A stretch of 64,000 bases of DNA from Ditylenchus dipsaci (lineage: Eukaryota; Nematoda; Chromadorea; Rhabditida; Anguinidae). Positions 1-9,559 of the stretch are shown here, one piece after another; position 1 is the first letter of the stretch; each line of letters starts with the position of its first letter. Where the stretch lies: positions 186,001 to 250,000 of the forward strand of contig SADC01001213.1 in NCBI GenBank assembly GCA_004194705.1, in the 5' to 3' direction. A program made the translations under genes and the position numbers. The notes under the pieces were generated by a model that had not been told where the DNA came from, did no database searches, and saw only the letters and a program-made list of their open reading frames with translations.

Positions 1-150
1 TGCGCATCTCAACTCCAAGCCACCGACTCTTTCGGGGACGCAGGGGCTTGAGAGTTAGAGATGCGCGCACTCACTTATCTTAGACATGATTCCGAGAAGT
101 ACTCTTGCCCATAAAACGCATATAGAGTCTCTTTTTGCCACGGCCCCTGG
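1..150 (+). repeat. dispersed repeat R1, copy 1
   Basis: A block of GC-rich sequence ending in the phrase AGATGCGCGCACTCACTTA followed by a run reading TTAGACATGATTCCGAGAAG. The same phrase recurs at 24725-24840, and weaker versions occur at 22795-22890 (inverted), 48840-49000 and 50500-50960. No inverted ends or coding potential are visible, so I can only call it a dispersed repeat of unknown type. Confidence 0.7.
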
Positions 151-1160
151 TGGTTACAGAAGTACCCACATTTTTCATCGAAAAATTATTTTTTATAAAT
201 ACTCTGATATACACCCCTCTAAAAAATTTGATTTAGAAAACGTAATAAGTTTTAACTTTAAAGCAAAAAATGTAACCTTTGTTTCAAACAACTAGAAAAT
301 AAGTAAAATAAAGATAATTTTCTGTGAAAAAAAGTTAAGCACAATCATTTAGTAAGAGCTGTAATAGATTATACAAATAAAAAATGACAATTTCTATGCC
401 TGCAAAACTGTTTTATATAAGGCTAGAATTTTTTTTATTTATCTTAAGCTACAGGTTTAACCAAAGATAATGTGTCATTAAAAATGGATAGAAACCATGA
501 TAACTTTACTATATTGTATGCATAAACCAAAAGGCTAGCAATGGTTGTGGTAGAAAATTTCGCAAAGACTAAATGCAAACTATCTATATTTTTTCTTATT
601 CTTGTGTGCCCACACTGGCTACAACCACGCTCCGCTAGGCTTAATCCTCAATGAGTGAGGATTTTTTGTGTTTCTTCACTCGGATATGGCCTTAAGTTTT
701 TTTAACTTTTACAAATTTATTCTGTTGGCGCGATCATGTAGCTTAGATTCAGGCTACTAGATGCTTTATTGACCAACTGATTATTGTTGAGAAAAATGTG
801 GATAAAGTTGTATGATTTCCTCACTCGGAGCGAATCTGAATTTTGGCCTTATGAGGGATTGAGAAAACGTTATGGCTATTTCTGAGTGAGAGACCTGAAA
901 AATTCTTCACTTCTTGAGAACTAGAGCTTAATGACTGACTTCTTCGAGTCATAATAAAAAAGACGGATTAAGGACAGTGATAACTGATAACAAATAATTT
1001 TTGCATGGATTTCGGGCGCTCTTTGTTTTATTTCGACAATTTTATACTATTTTGTAGCCCTACATCTTCTCTTTCAAATAGTATAGGGTTGGTGCATAAT
1101 TATGAAGACATTTTTTGATACGGCTAGAACTCACGTTTTTTGAATCACTATAAAATAATG
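150..1160. other. AT-rich stretch without recognisable gene
   Basis: I see no supported gene. A small perfect stem (AATCCTCA, loop ATGAG, TGAGGATT) followed by six T lies at about 643-668. In a nematode this is more likely incidental, or part of an old repeat, than a terminator. Confidence 0.5.
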
Positions 1161-1379
1161 AATGATAAATGCCTAGAAAGTCCTGGTATATAGATGGCTT
1201 CGAGATAACCAAGACGCAAACCACAGGGGCGGGAACTCAGCGAAAAATATTGTTTTTTAGATTTAAAACTGAAAATTTTTTAGAGCAAGCTGATTTGCTC
1301 GGTAAAACATATTCAAAACAAAGGAATAAGAAAAATTTTTGGGGGAATTCGATACACGGCGAATTTTTATTGAAAATAA

Positions 1380-1595
1380 AACTTTTTCAGAGATTCGATT
1401 TGTCTAAGAACGCGTGCTCTTTTCAACTGCAGATAACTCAATTCACTTTATTAGACCCTAGCAAGTTTTTTTAACTGATCAATAAAGTGACTAAAGAGTT
1501 ATCTGAGTTTACCTTTGACGGAATGGAAAAAGAAAATAGCTATTCAAACAATTGCATGTATATTTTAAGACGTTTATGTGAGTAAATTGTTTTTT
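1380..1595 (+). pseudogene. relic of the 3' end of an F-box-like gene
   Basis: Positions 1380-1595 resemble, in order, the last exon of the F-box-like gene at 3355-3540. Both contain the peptide LSKN(A/S)CSFQLQI, then a stretch containing (I/T)NKVT(K/S)EL, then a C-terminus LRR(L/F). Here the frame is broken by an in-frame stop near 1472 and nothing upstream resembles an F-box. It looks like a partial, decayed duplicate lying about 2 kb upstream of the other copy. Similarity was judged by eye. Confidence 0.5.
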
Positions 1596-1845
1596 TATAC
1601 ATTTCTTGAATTCTTGATTTGACAAATAAACCTCTAAGTATCAAGATAAATAATTTTGTGCTTTAATTTGGGTAGGATATAGTTAACAGATTAGTTTGAC
1701 TATTTAATCAAGAAACACTATTCTTTAGTGAGTTATAAAACTTAGATTAAAATTTGTGACCCCTAAACATATGAATTTTCGACAGATAAAGCGTTTTGTA
1801 ACGATTTTTTTGGAGAATCCAAATTTTTTCCTCTTAATTTTTTCG

Positions 1846-2236
1846 GTCATGGGACAAAATGCCAACGCCAAAATGGCAACGACCAAAATGTCAACAGAAT
1901 TTTTTGCGGGAATTCAATTTTTTTTTGCTTTTTTTGCACTTTTTGATTTAGGGCTTAGGCTCAGGGTAGGCCAGCGTATGTTAGGACGGGCTTAAACGTG
2001 TACAGTCGACGCTCGATTTAGTGTTCACTCTGGGGGCGCTCTAGGTGAACACTAAATCGAACTGAACACTGAATCGGGTGATCACTAAATCGAGCGTCGA
2101 CTGTATGTTCAACTGAAAAAATAGCAAAAATATGAAAACACAGCGAAAACAATGTTAATTCCCGCAAAAAATTTTGTTGGCATTTTGGTCGTTGGCATTC
2201 TGGCGTTGGCATTTGGTCCTGCGACCTTTGTGTCTT
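1846..2236. mobile_element. palindromic MITE, interrupted by a second MITE
   Basis: The left end (GGGACAAAATGCCAACGCC) and right end are inverted copies rich in the words CCAACGCCAAAATG and CGCGGGAATTC. An independent copy at 10313-10555 has the same ends and the same central phrase about CCAGCG and GTTAGGACGGGC, but lacks the insert at 2003-2103. The comparison shows that the small element inserted here later. Confidence 0.75.
2003..2103. mobile_element. 101-bp pogo-like palindromic MITE
   Basis: The element begins CAGTCGACGCTCGATTTAGT, ends with its inverted copy, and is flanked by TA on both sides (2001-2002 and 2104-2105). CAGTC ends with a TA target duplication fit the pogo/Tigger branch of Tc1/mariner. 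It sits inside the element at 1846-2236. It has no coding capacity. Confidence 0.8.
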
Positions 2237-2474
2237 TGTTCCTACCAAATTCGTTCCTCTTTATTCCCCTCAAGACAAAAAAATTTGATTTTCTAAAAAA
2301 CTTGATATTTTATATTTGAATGTTTTTGTCTTTTGAGGAATTCGAAATATGACAATGTCTTTAATATTTTCAAATAACTTTTTCAAGTAAATCGCCTATG
2401 CTGAGCACGAATCCGATGTCAGGATCAAGGATTTCCTAAAAGGTGGAGAGATTTAAAGAAGTTCATGAAAAATT

Positions 2475-3540
2475 TTGAGAAGCTGTTTCACCCGTTGGAA
2501 TCCCTCCTGTTTCCAAATTTTTTCACAGGCATCGTGTTCTTCAGTAGACACGGCGTTTACCATGTTTAATAAAAATCAAACTATTTTTCAGTCATCAATG
2601 CCATTAAATAATCCCACCAACCTCTCAGCTGATGTGCTTTTTGAAGTGCTCTCTTTTCTCCAGCGTTTTGAGCTGAATCAAATAGCTGCAATTTCCAGGC
2701 ATCTTACTCATTTCGCAAACCGAAATTTTCCTACTTTCCCGCTTAATTATTTTCAGTTTTTTCAAGTTTTTTTATTCAGCTTACAGTTCTGTATTCTATG
2801 TTTCAATCGATAATATGTCTGCTGCATATTGTTGCAGTCTAGAATCATTGCAGCGAATTTCCATTACTAACAAGTGCTTTGTACAGACTACTCAAATAAC
2901 CATTACAACATTATCTACTGTATTATTTGAGAAATGCAAGCAAACACTAGAATCCATCAGCAATCTTTGGAAAAACAGAAAGCTACTATTAACTGTAGAA
3001 CAGAAAACCTCTGCAGCAAATGATTCTATTTTACAAGAACTATTTGGCTGGTCAAAAGTTCTTACTTGTAGTCACTTAAGACTCAGCTTTTGCAAGGTAT
3101 CCAGTCAAGTTAGATTGAAATTACACTTATTCCGCGCTCTTGTACAATTTCGCTGTGGTTGAGCTTGCTTATTATCAGCATTGTTTAAAGGTTGACGATT
3201 TGCTTGATTATTTGGAAAATGCTCCAATTCATAGACAAAAACTTTTTACAGTATGTTTAGACTCAGGTGGATGGCAAATATCGGGGGAGTTGTTGAGCCG
3301 AGCGAAAAAGGTTAGTAAAGAAATTTTCAAATCGATAAATGATTGTTTTTGTAGAGATTTTTCTTGTCTAAGAATTCATGCTCTTTCCAACTGCAGATAA
3401 AGCAATCATCCAGTTGGTTGAGTGACACTAGCAATCATTTCCAGATGACCAATAAAGTGACCAGCGAACTTTTGGAGTTATGTCATGATGAAACGGAAAA
3501 ATTATGTCCCGTTAGTGTTTTAAGACGTTTTTCTTTGTGA
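2475..3540 (+). pseudogene. nematode F-box-like gene, frame broken
   Basis: The N-terminal part carries an F-box-like helix set: LSADVLFEVLSFLQRFELNQ followed by IAAISRHLTHFANRNF. This fits an adaptor that would bind SKP1 in an SCF ubiquitin ligase. The most plausible start is the ATG near 2562. A second open block (2815-3160) has no frame link to the first except through an intron near 2745-2815 that I cannot place. A third block (LLDYLENAPIHRQKLFTVCL and on) is offset by one base near 3150. A 45-nt intron with GT..AG ends (3310-3354) joins it to a last exon ending LRRFSL at 3540. The short intron and the F-box type are typical of expanded nematode families. It is either a pseudogene or a gene with one assembly error. 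Confidence 0.5.
3310..3354 (+). other. 45-nt intron of the F-box-like gene
   Basis: The stretch starts GTTAGT after AAG and ends TTTTTGTAG. Removing it puts the C-terminal block in frame with LLSRAKK, and this block is the one conserved in the relic at 1380-1595. Confidence 0.6.
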
Positions 3541-3811
3541 AGCTTATTGCTTTTGTGACTATTGTGGAAAAATTGGCTCTATTCTACAAGGTGTCGAACG
3601 CTGAGTACCTTTCCCTAACATAAGCATCCCTTACCCTTGCCTACGCTTAATTTACAAAAGTCAGCTTGGGAGAACCAAGGCGAAAAATTTTTGAATAATT
3701 TCTTACCAGATTTTTTTTTCGCAAAAACTATTCAAACGTGTAAATAAACACTTTTGAGCTTGGCCTTAGGTATCTTCTCTGTTTTGTTCCTTTTTTCAGC
3801 CCTCAGTTTAA

Positions 3812-4357
3812 ATAAAGACTTTTAGTAAGGCAAAATTTTTTTGTATCAGATTTACTTTTTTGTCACAGATTTCCTCATTTTTGTCACAGATGTCCTTATT
3901 TTGTCATAGATCTTCTCATTTTTTGTCACAGATTTAGATAAAACCACAGGGGGGACCAAGCACTCTCAAAATCTATGCAAAATTTATTTCCTCGCAACAG
4001 CCTAAAATTTTTTCTATGACATTTCTTTCATGTTTTGAGCATTTTTGCCGAAAACTATTTTTTCCGTAAAAATTGTGCTTTAGTGGACCGAGGTCATATT
4101 CCCAAATATTTTGAGCTAGCTTGGTTGCCCAAGGCAAAAGTTTTTAAGGAAACTTTTTTTTTCGGCAAAAATGCTCAAACATGGTAGAAACATCATAGGA
4201 AAAATTTCAGGTTGTTATGAGGAAAAACATTGCAACGATTTTGAAAGTGCTTGGTCCCTTCTGTGGTTTTAGCTAAATCTGTGACAAAAATGGGGACATC
4301 TGTGACAAATAAAAGTGAATCTGTGATAAAAAAAGCATTGCCCTTTTAGTATTAAAT
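3812..4357. mobile_element. palindromic element with internal TTTGTCACAGAT repeats
   Basis: The two halves are inverted copies around about 4080. Each arm contains several ~20-bp direct repeats built on TTTTTGTCACAGAT, four or five on the left and three on the right. Each arm also has a phrase near GGACCAAGCA and another near TTGAGCATTTTTGCCG. No ORF spans it. I cannot assign it to a superfamily or define a target duplication. Confidence 0.65.
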
Positions 4358-4654
4358 ATCTTCAAAAAATGAACAGGGGAACCACGTCAGTTTTCTCGGT
4401 GGAAACCTCAACAGATATATAGCCGAAAATTCCAAAATCTCTTGTTTGTGATGACAGAAATTACACTCCAGTGCTACCAAATTTGTTATAGTAACTTTTT
4501 CAAATAATTTTTTGTTCGCTGTATTAGGCATAGAGTCACAAATTTTTAATATTACTTATTTTTATTTATCACCAATAAAATTCAACAACAATAAATTGCA
4601 CTTATGATACAAGCATTTCTGTACAATTTATACAATTCTATATACACAAAAAAA

Positions 4655-4664
4655 TTTATTTATA
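4655..4664 (-). terminator. hsp70 poly(A) signal
   Basis: AATAAA on the minus strand lies about 15-20 bp after the hsp70 stop codon. Confidence 0.55.
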
Positions 4665-4676
4665 AACACTTGAAGT

Positions 4677-6598
4677 CTAGTCCACTTCCTCAACTGTAGG
4701 TCCATTGTTGCCTGCTGCTCTTTTGTTGTACTCCTGTCCACATGAGGAGGAAGAAGTGCCATTGCCTGGTTGCTGATGCAGTTTAGCCATCACTTTAGAG
4801 CACTGTTGCTGGATTTCGTTCAATTGGTGCTCATACTCCTCTTTCTCAGCCATTTGGTTAGAATCCACCCATTTGAGTGCTCCATCCACCAATTGAGTGC
4901 ATTGCTGTCTGTCTTCTGCCGAAAGCTTGTCTCCATAATCACTCAAAGTCTGTTTGACTTGGAAAAGGTAGGCCTCCAGCTTGTTCCTGGCCTCCACCCT
5001 CTCCCTTTGCTGCCTATCCTGCTCCTCATACTCTTTAGCCTCCTGCAGCATTCGCTCAATCTCTGATTTAGACAGGCGGCCTCTCTCGTTCTTGATTTGG
5101 ATCTTGTTGGACTTGCCAGTAGACTTTTCCACAGCAGACACATGCAGAATACCATTGGCGTCCAGGTCAAAAGTCACTTCTATTTGGGGCACTCCTCTAG
5201 GTGCTGGAGGTATTCCTGTCAAATCAAAGGTGCCAAGCCTGTTGTTGTCCTTAGTCATGGCTCTTTCACCTTCGAATACCTGGATGCTGACAGCTGGCTG
5301 GTTGTCGGAGTAGGTAGTGAAGATCTGAGAGGCTTTGGCTGGAATGGAGTGGTTGCGCTCAATTATCTTGGTCATCACTCCTCCAGCTGTCTCAATGCCC
5401 AAGGACAATGGGGTCACATCCACTAATAGTACATCTTTGACTGTTCTGTCCTGCACTCCCGACAAAATGGCTGCTTGCACTGCTGCTCCATAGGCCACTG
5501 CTTCATCTGGATTGATGGACAGGTTGAGATCTTTGCCATGGAAAAACTCTTTCAGCAGTTTCTGCACTTTAGGGATGCGAGTAGAGCCACCCACCATCAC
5601 AATCTCGTCAATGTTGCGTTTGTCCAGTTTAGCATCTCTCAGAGCCTGCTCCACAGGTCCCAAGGTTTGGCGGAACAGATGGGCACACAATCCTCAAACC
5701 TGGCTCGGCTCAAAGTGGTGTGGAAGTCGATTCCATCACAAAGTGAGTCAATCTCAATAGTTGCTTGAGTGGAGCTGGACAGAGTGCGTTTGGCGGCCTC
5801 ACAAGCAGTTCTTAGCCTTCTTAAAGCTCTGGGGTGTTGCTAATGTCTCTGCCATGTTTCCTCTGGAACTCTGCTTCAAATGGCTAGTATCAAGTTGTCA
5901 AAGTCCTCTCCGCCAAGATGAGTGTCTCCAGCAGTAGATTTGACTTCGAAGAGGGAGCCTTCAGCAATGCTCAGAATGGATACGTCAAAAGTGCCTCCAC
6001 CCAGGTCAAAAATGAGGACATTTTTGTCGCCAGTCAGCTTCTTGTCTAACCCATAAGCCAATGCTGCTGCCGTTGGCTCATTGATGATTCTAAGAATGTT
6101 GAGCCCAGCAATAGCACCAGCATCCTTGGTGGCTTGACGTTGGGAGTCGTTGAAATAGGCAGGCACAGTGACCACTGCATCTTTGACTGGATGGCCGAGG
6201 TAGGCTTCAGCTGTCTCCTTCATTTTGGTGAGCACCATGCTACTGATCTCTTCTGGTTTGAACACTTTTTTCTGGCCCATGAACTCCACCTGAACAGCTG
6301 GTTTGCCGCCTTGGTTGACCACTTTGAAGGGCCAGTGCTTGATGTCTTTTTTGACACTATCATCATCAAAGCGCCTTCCAATGAGTCGTTTGGCATCGAA
6401 TATGGTGTTCTCAGGGTTTCGAGCTACTTGATCTTTGGCTCCATCTCCAATTAGTCGTTCCTGGTCAGTGAAGGCGACATAGCTGGGAGTGCATTTGTTG
6501 CCCTGGCTGTTGGCAATGATCTCGACTTTGCTGTTCTGGTAGACCCCGACACAGGAGTAGGTGGTGCCAAGGTCAATTCCAATAGCTTTGCAAGACAT
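4677..6598 (-). CDS. hsp70: cytosolic heat shock protein 70, inducible type
   Basis: This is an ATP-dependent chaperone that folds and protects cytosolic proteins. The protein starts [18 protein letters not shown] at 6598. An in-frame ATG lies upstream, but the family start fits this one. Visible signatures are IDLGTTYS, the [14 protein letters not shown] phosphate loop, [17 protein letters not shown], a substrate-binding domain with TPLSLGIET, and the cytosolic C-terminal EEVD. Full length would be about 640 aa, as usual. The gene has no intron, which fits the inducible class. Between 5690 and 5880 the frame is broken by about four one-base losses, three of them in short homopolymers (for example GATTTG read as GATTG, and lost bases around LAHFEAEF). 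The rest is uninterrupted. Because three of the four are homopolymer losses in an otherwise well-conserved gene, assembly error is more likely than decay. Confidence 0.93.
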
Positions 6599-6690
6599 GT
6601 TTAGTAGTAGGGAATAGTTAGTTGAATACAATAGTTTTAATAATAGTCAGTTTTTCTTGGGTTTGAATTGAGGAAAGGGAGGAAGGGTTT

Positions 6691-6700
6691 GCTTATATAC
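6691..6700 (-). promoter_or_regulatory. TATA box of hsp70
   Basis: On the minus strand the sequence reads GTATATAAGC about 95 bp upstream of the hsp70 start codon, the expected place for a TATA box with a short 5' leader. Confidence 0.7.
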
Positions 6701-6830
6701 TGTTGGGAAGCAGTCTTTCCATCCCTTTCTATACCATTCCACACTATATGTGATATTTCTCTAGCTGTCTGGCTGTTACTGGTAGAGAAAATAAACAGCT
6801 CTTTCCTACTTTCAGACTGCCTCTTCTCTT

Positions 6831-6905
6831 TTCTAGAAAGATCCAGCAAGGAGGAAAGGATGTTTTGTTAAAGAAAATGTGAGTCCGCTACTTTCAAGAA
6901 ATTTC
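6831..6905 (-). promoter_or_regulatory. heat shock elements of hsp70
   Basis: Positions 6893-6905 read TTCAAGAAATTTC, a three-unit HSF1 site in the alternating pattern TTC-nn-GAA-nn-TTC. A second, two-unit site TTCTAGAA lies at 6831-6838 beside a GAA-rich run. Both are 230-310 bp upstream of the hsp70 start codon and upstream of its TATA box, so heat induction by HSF-1 is the natural reading. Confidence 0.75.
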
Positions 6906-6909
6906 CAGC

Positions 6910-7735
6910 CAGTCTTTTTTGTGCAAAATAGTTTTTAGTTGTTAATAAACTCAAATTTGATTCTTTTAATATGAAAAAGATTAAAATAAAATTTACTTTG
7001 AAAATAAAACAATGGTAAAAAAATTATTTCGAAAAAAAATTCATGAAGCTGGAGGTATTCGCTGGGGCAGGTATTCGGACAAAAAAAACTTTTGCGAAAG
7101 AACGTGAGAATTGACGTCTGTCATATAAATCGTGATATCTTGATAAAATTTAAAAAAGGCCAAAAAATTGTTGCCCAAAAAGACAGAGATGTGTTTGCAA
7201 ACACAAGACCCAAAAAGAACGAGCGTAGATTTTTCTTGCAGCTCAAAGACAATATCGAAGTATATAGTTGAAGTGCCCCCAAAAATCACAAAAATTATAT
7301 TTATGTTTGTCTTATGAGCTGTATTGCACATCATTTATGTTTTCAAAAACACATTTGGTATTAATACAGATATGTAGTTTACACACCGAAAAATGAAGCT
7401 GCAAAAATTTCATTAATGCTGCAAAAATGACTCACTGAGATAGTTTTAAGTAAGGTGGATCAGTAATGTTTCTCAGCTGGCTGGTTGGATGCAAGGCTAT
7501 CTTCTCAAACAAACAATTATTTTAATAAAAATTTAAAAATTTCTACAGTTAACTCATAGCAGCTTTTTACACATTATACTTTAGCTTGATAAAGCAGCAA
7601 GACTTTAGTTAAAATTTTAGCAATAAATTTAAATTTTCATATTTATGAACCTTTTCATATTTTGTGTCTTACTAGTAGCTTTAAGTAATTTTAACGGTCA
7701 GTTTATAATTTTCAAATTTTTTTAGTTTATAAAAG
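6910..7735. other. intergenic stretch, nothing recognised
   Basis: AT-rich sequence between the hsp70 promoter and a possible exon. Small open frames exist, but none shows family similarity or splice-site support. Confidence 0.4.
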
Positions 7736-7754
7736 ATTAGTTGTTTAGTTTTGT

Positions 7755-8070
7755 TAACTTTTGGAGAGAAACCTGTCTCAGACACTGATTTCAACGAAAA
7801 TGCGCAAAAGAAACACGAAAATGGCAATGAAGAGGATATTTCCCTAACTTCAGCGCTGACATGGAGATTGCTTCGGAAAGTGATGAGGAGCAAATAACTT
7901 CTTCTGACAGTGTCAAACATTTTGACGGCTTCTTACTTAACTACTTCAAGTACCTGAAGGTTCCTGGACATTGTCCAGCAATTGCAAGGGTCCCAAATAC
8001 AATGCTGTCACTAATTTGGATCCCGTATTTGCTTTCATCAAGTACATTGCTAAATGTGATTTGACAAAGG
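7755..8070 (+). pseudogene. possible decayed exon, acidic protein of unknown family
   Basis: Read across two one-base shifts, this stretch gives an acidic Ser/Glu-rich segment (NEEDISLTSA, then DMEIASESDEEQITSSDSV). A second segment with GPKYNAVTNLDPVFAFIKY follows and ends at a possible donor (AAG|GTTTTT). I do not recognise the protein. The conserved-looking block and local composition suggest coding origin. A palindromic element starts shortly after it. Confidence 0.3.
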
Positions 8071-8194
8071 TTTTTTTAAGAAAAATGGCTCCATCGTGTT
8101 TTTTCTAATGAGGCGGCCTGCTAAATTCAAAAACGTGTTTGTAGCATTCTGTGTTTGGCCCATTTTCAAAAAATTCTATCGTGCAGGTTACCAC

Positions 8195-8643
8195 TCATTT
8201 TGCAGCTCATCTTACTGGCTACAAAATAGTAGAAGGACAGTTCGAATCGATGCAAACTACCCCACTGTCCACTTGGTAAAGTTATAATGACAATACCTAT
8301 TTTCACATAATTTTTTTCTATTCTAAGCTGCTATAATATTTTAAAATTTCCTGCGCAATATGCATCACTAAACAGAATTTCGAAAAAGTTCTTGCTTGTT
8401 GAGATATAAGCTGAAGTTGTAAAACAGACAGTATTTACCTGTGTTTTCGAACTTCAGCTTATATCTCAATAACCAAGCATTTTTTCGAAATTTTGTTAAG
8501 TAATTCGAATTGCGAAAGAAATTTTGGATGCTACGGCAGCATAGAATAAAAAAAATACTTAAAAATAGGTACTATTATTACAGCATAACCAAGTGGACAG
8601 TTAGCATTGATGCGAATTGTCCTATGTCCCTACAAAATAGGGG
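8195..8643. mobile_element. ~440-bp palindromic MITE
   Basis: The ends carry inverted copies of TGTCCACTTGGT and a TACAAAATAG-type tip. The middle is a near-perfect palindrome with AACTTCAGCTTATATCTCAA on one arm and its inverse on the other. It directly abuts the next element at 8647. A phrase near 19480-19520 (TTTGTAGCTCATCTCACTGG) resembles its left end, so other copies exist. The target duplication is unclear. Confidence 0.65.
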
Positions 8644-8646
8644 GTA

Positions 8647-9075
8647 CAGTCAAACCTCGATATAGTGGCCCCCACCTCAAGTTCGTTCCCACCTAGGGTC
8701 CGACACTTTTTTTAACCCCATTTTGAAATAATTTATCGATTCTGTTTTGACAGTCTGGTCGCAAATATCGTAAGGATTCCGATTTTGCCGATCGTTTTTC
8801 AATAACTAAATAGTTTTTGCATTTAAAAAGCAAAACCTCGATATAGTGGCCCTCTAATTTTTTTAAGGGGGCCACTATATCGAGGTTTTGCTTTTTAAAT
8901 GCAAAAACTATTTAGTTATTGAAAAACGATCGGCGAAATCGGAATCCTTACGATATTTGCGACCAGACTGTCAAAACAGAATCGATAAATTATTTCAAAA
9001 ATGGGGTTAAAAAAAGTGTCGGACCCTAGGTGGGAACGAACTTGAGGTGGGGGCCACTGTATCGAGGTTTGACTG
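8647..9075. mobile_element. pogo-like palindromic MITE, member A
   Basis: This 429-bp palindrome begins CAGTCAAACCTCGATATAGT and has TA on both flanks (8645-8646, 9076-9077). Between tip and centre lies a core with AAGTTCGTTCCCACCTAGGG and a phrase about GACAGTCTGGTCGCAAATAT. The tip word AAACCTCGATATAGTGGCC recurs at the centre in both arms, so the element has four copies. The CAGT tips and TA duplications fit the pogo/Tigger group. Confidence 0.85.
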
Positions 9076-9079
9076 TATC

Positions 9080-9555
9080 TTACTTGAGAGAAATCTTAAA
9101 AAGTTGGGTCAAAGTGCCAAGAACACCATTTAGAACGCTATTAGAGAAAATAATGTATATGTGTTGTTGTCGCCGCGCAAAAAACTGCCTTGGCCCACCT
9201 CCTGTTTTATTTTTGAATTTTCATCATTTTTTATTTTGGCTTCACCGCACAAATACGTTTCCTAATCTAAAAAATGTAATGAAAACGTGTTTTTCATGCA
9301 GTGCTATAGCACGTTGGCCTACCCTGCTCCAAACCTGAAAATGCTTTAAATTTAATCAATTTTAGAGGACATCGCTAATATCATGTTCAAATAGTTAATA
9401 AAAAATATTTATTCCAAGCGAAACAATGTATTTTTGTAAATAAATTGACAAAACTCGAAAAATATCAACAAGGAGGACCAAGACAATTATTTTCAGGCAC
9501 CGCCTCAACACATAAGAGCAAAAAATTATTTTTATCTTACAATGTTTTAAAATTT
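9080..9555. other. intergenic stretch, nothing recognised
   Basis: AT-rich sequence before the Gly/His-rich gene. A first exon with a signal peptide would be expected here, but I could not identify one. Confidence 0.4.
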
Positions 9556-9559
9556 ACAG

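Noticed and set aside
643..668. Rho-independent terminator
   Set aside because: The organism is a nematode by its genes; a short stem with T-run is expected by chance in AT-rich DNA.
4770..5768. Several plus-strand frames of 80-110 codons opposite hsp70
   Set aside because: They are shadows of the strongly conserved minus-strand hsp70 gene.
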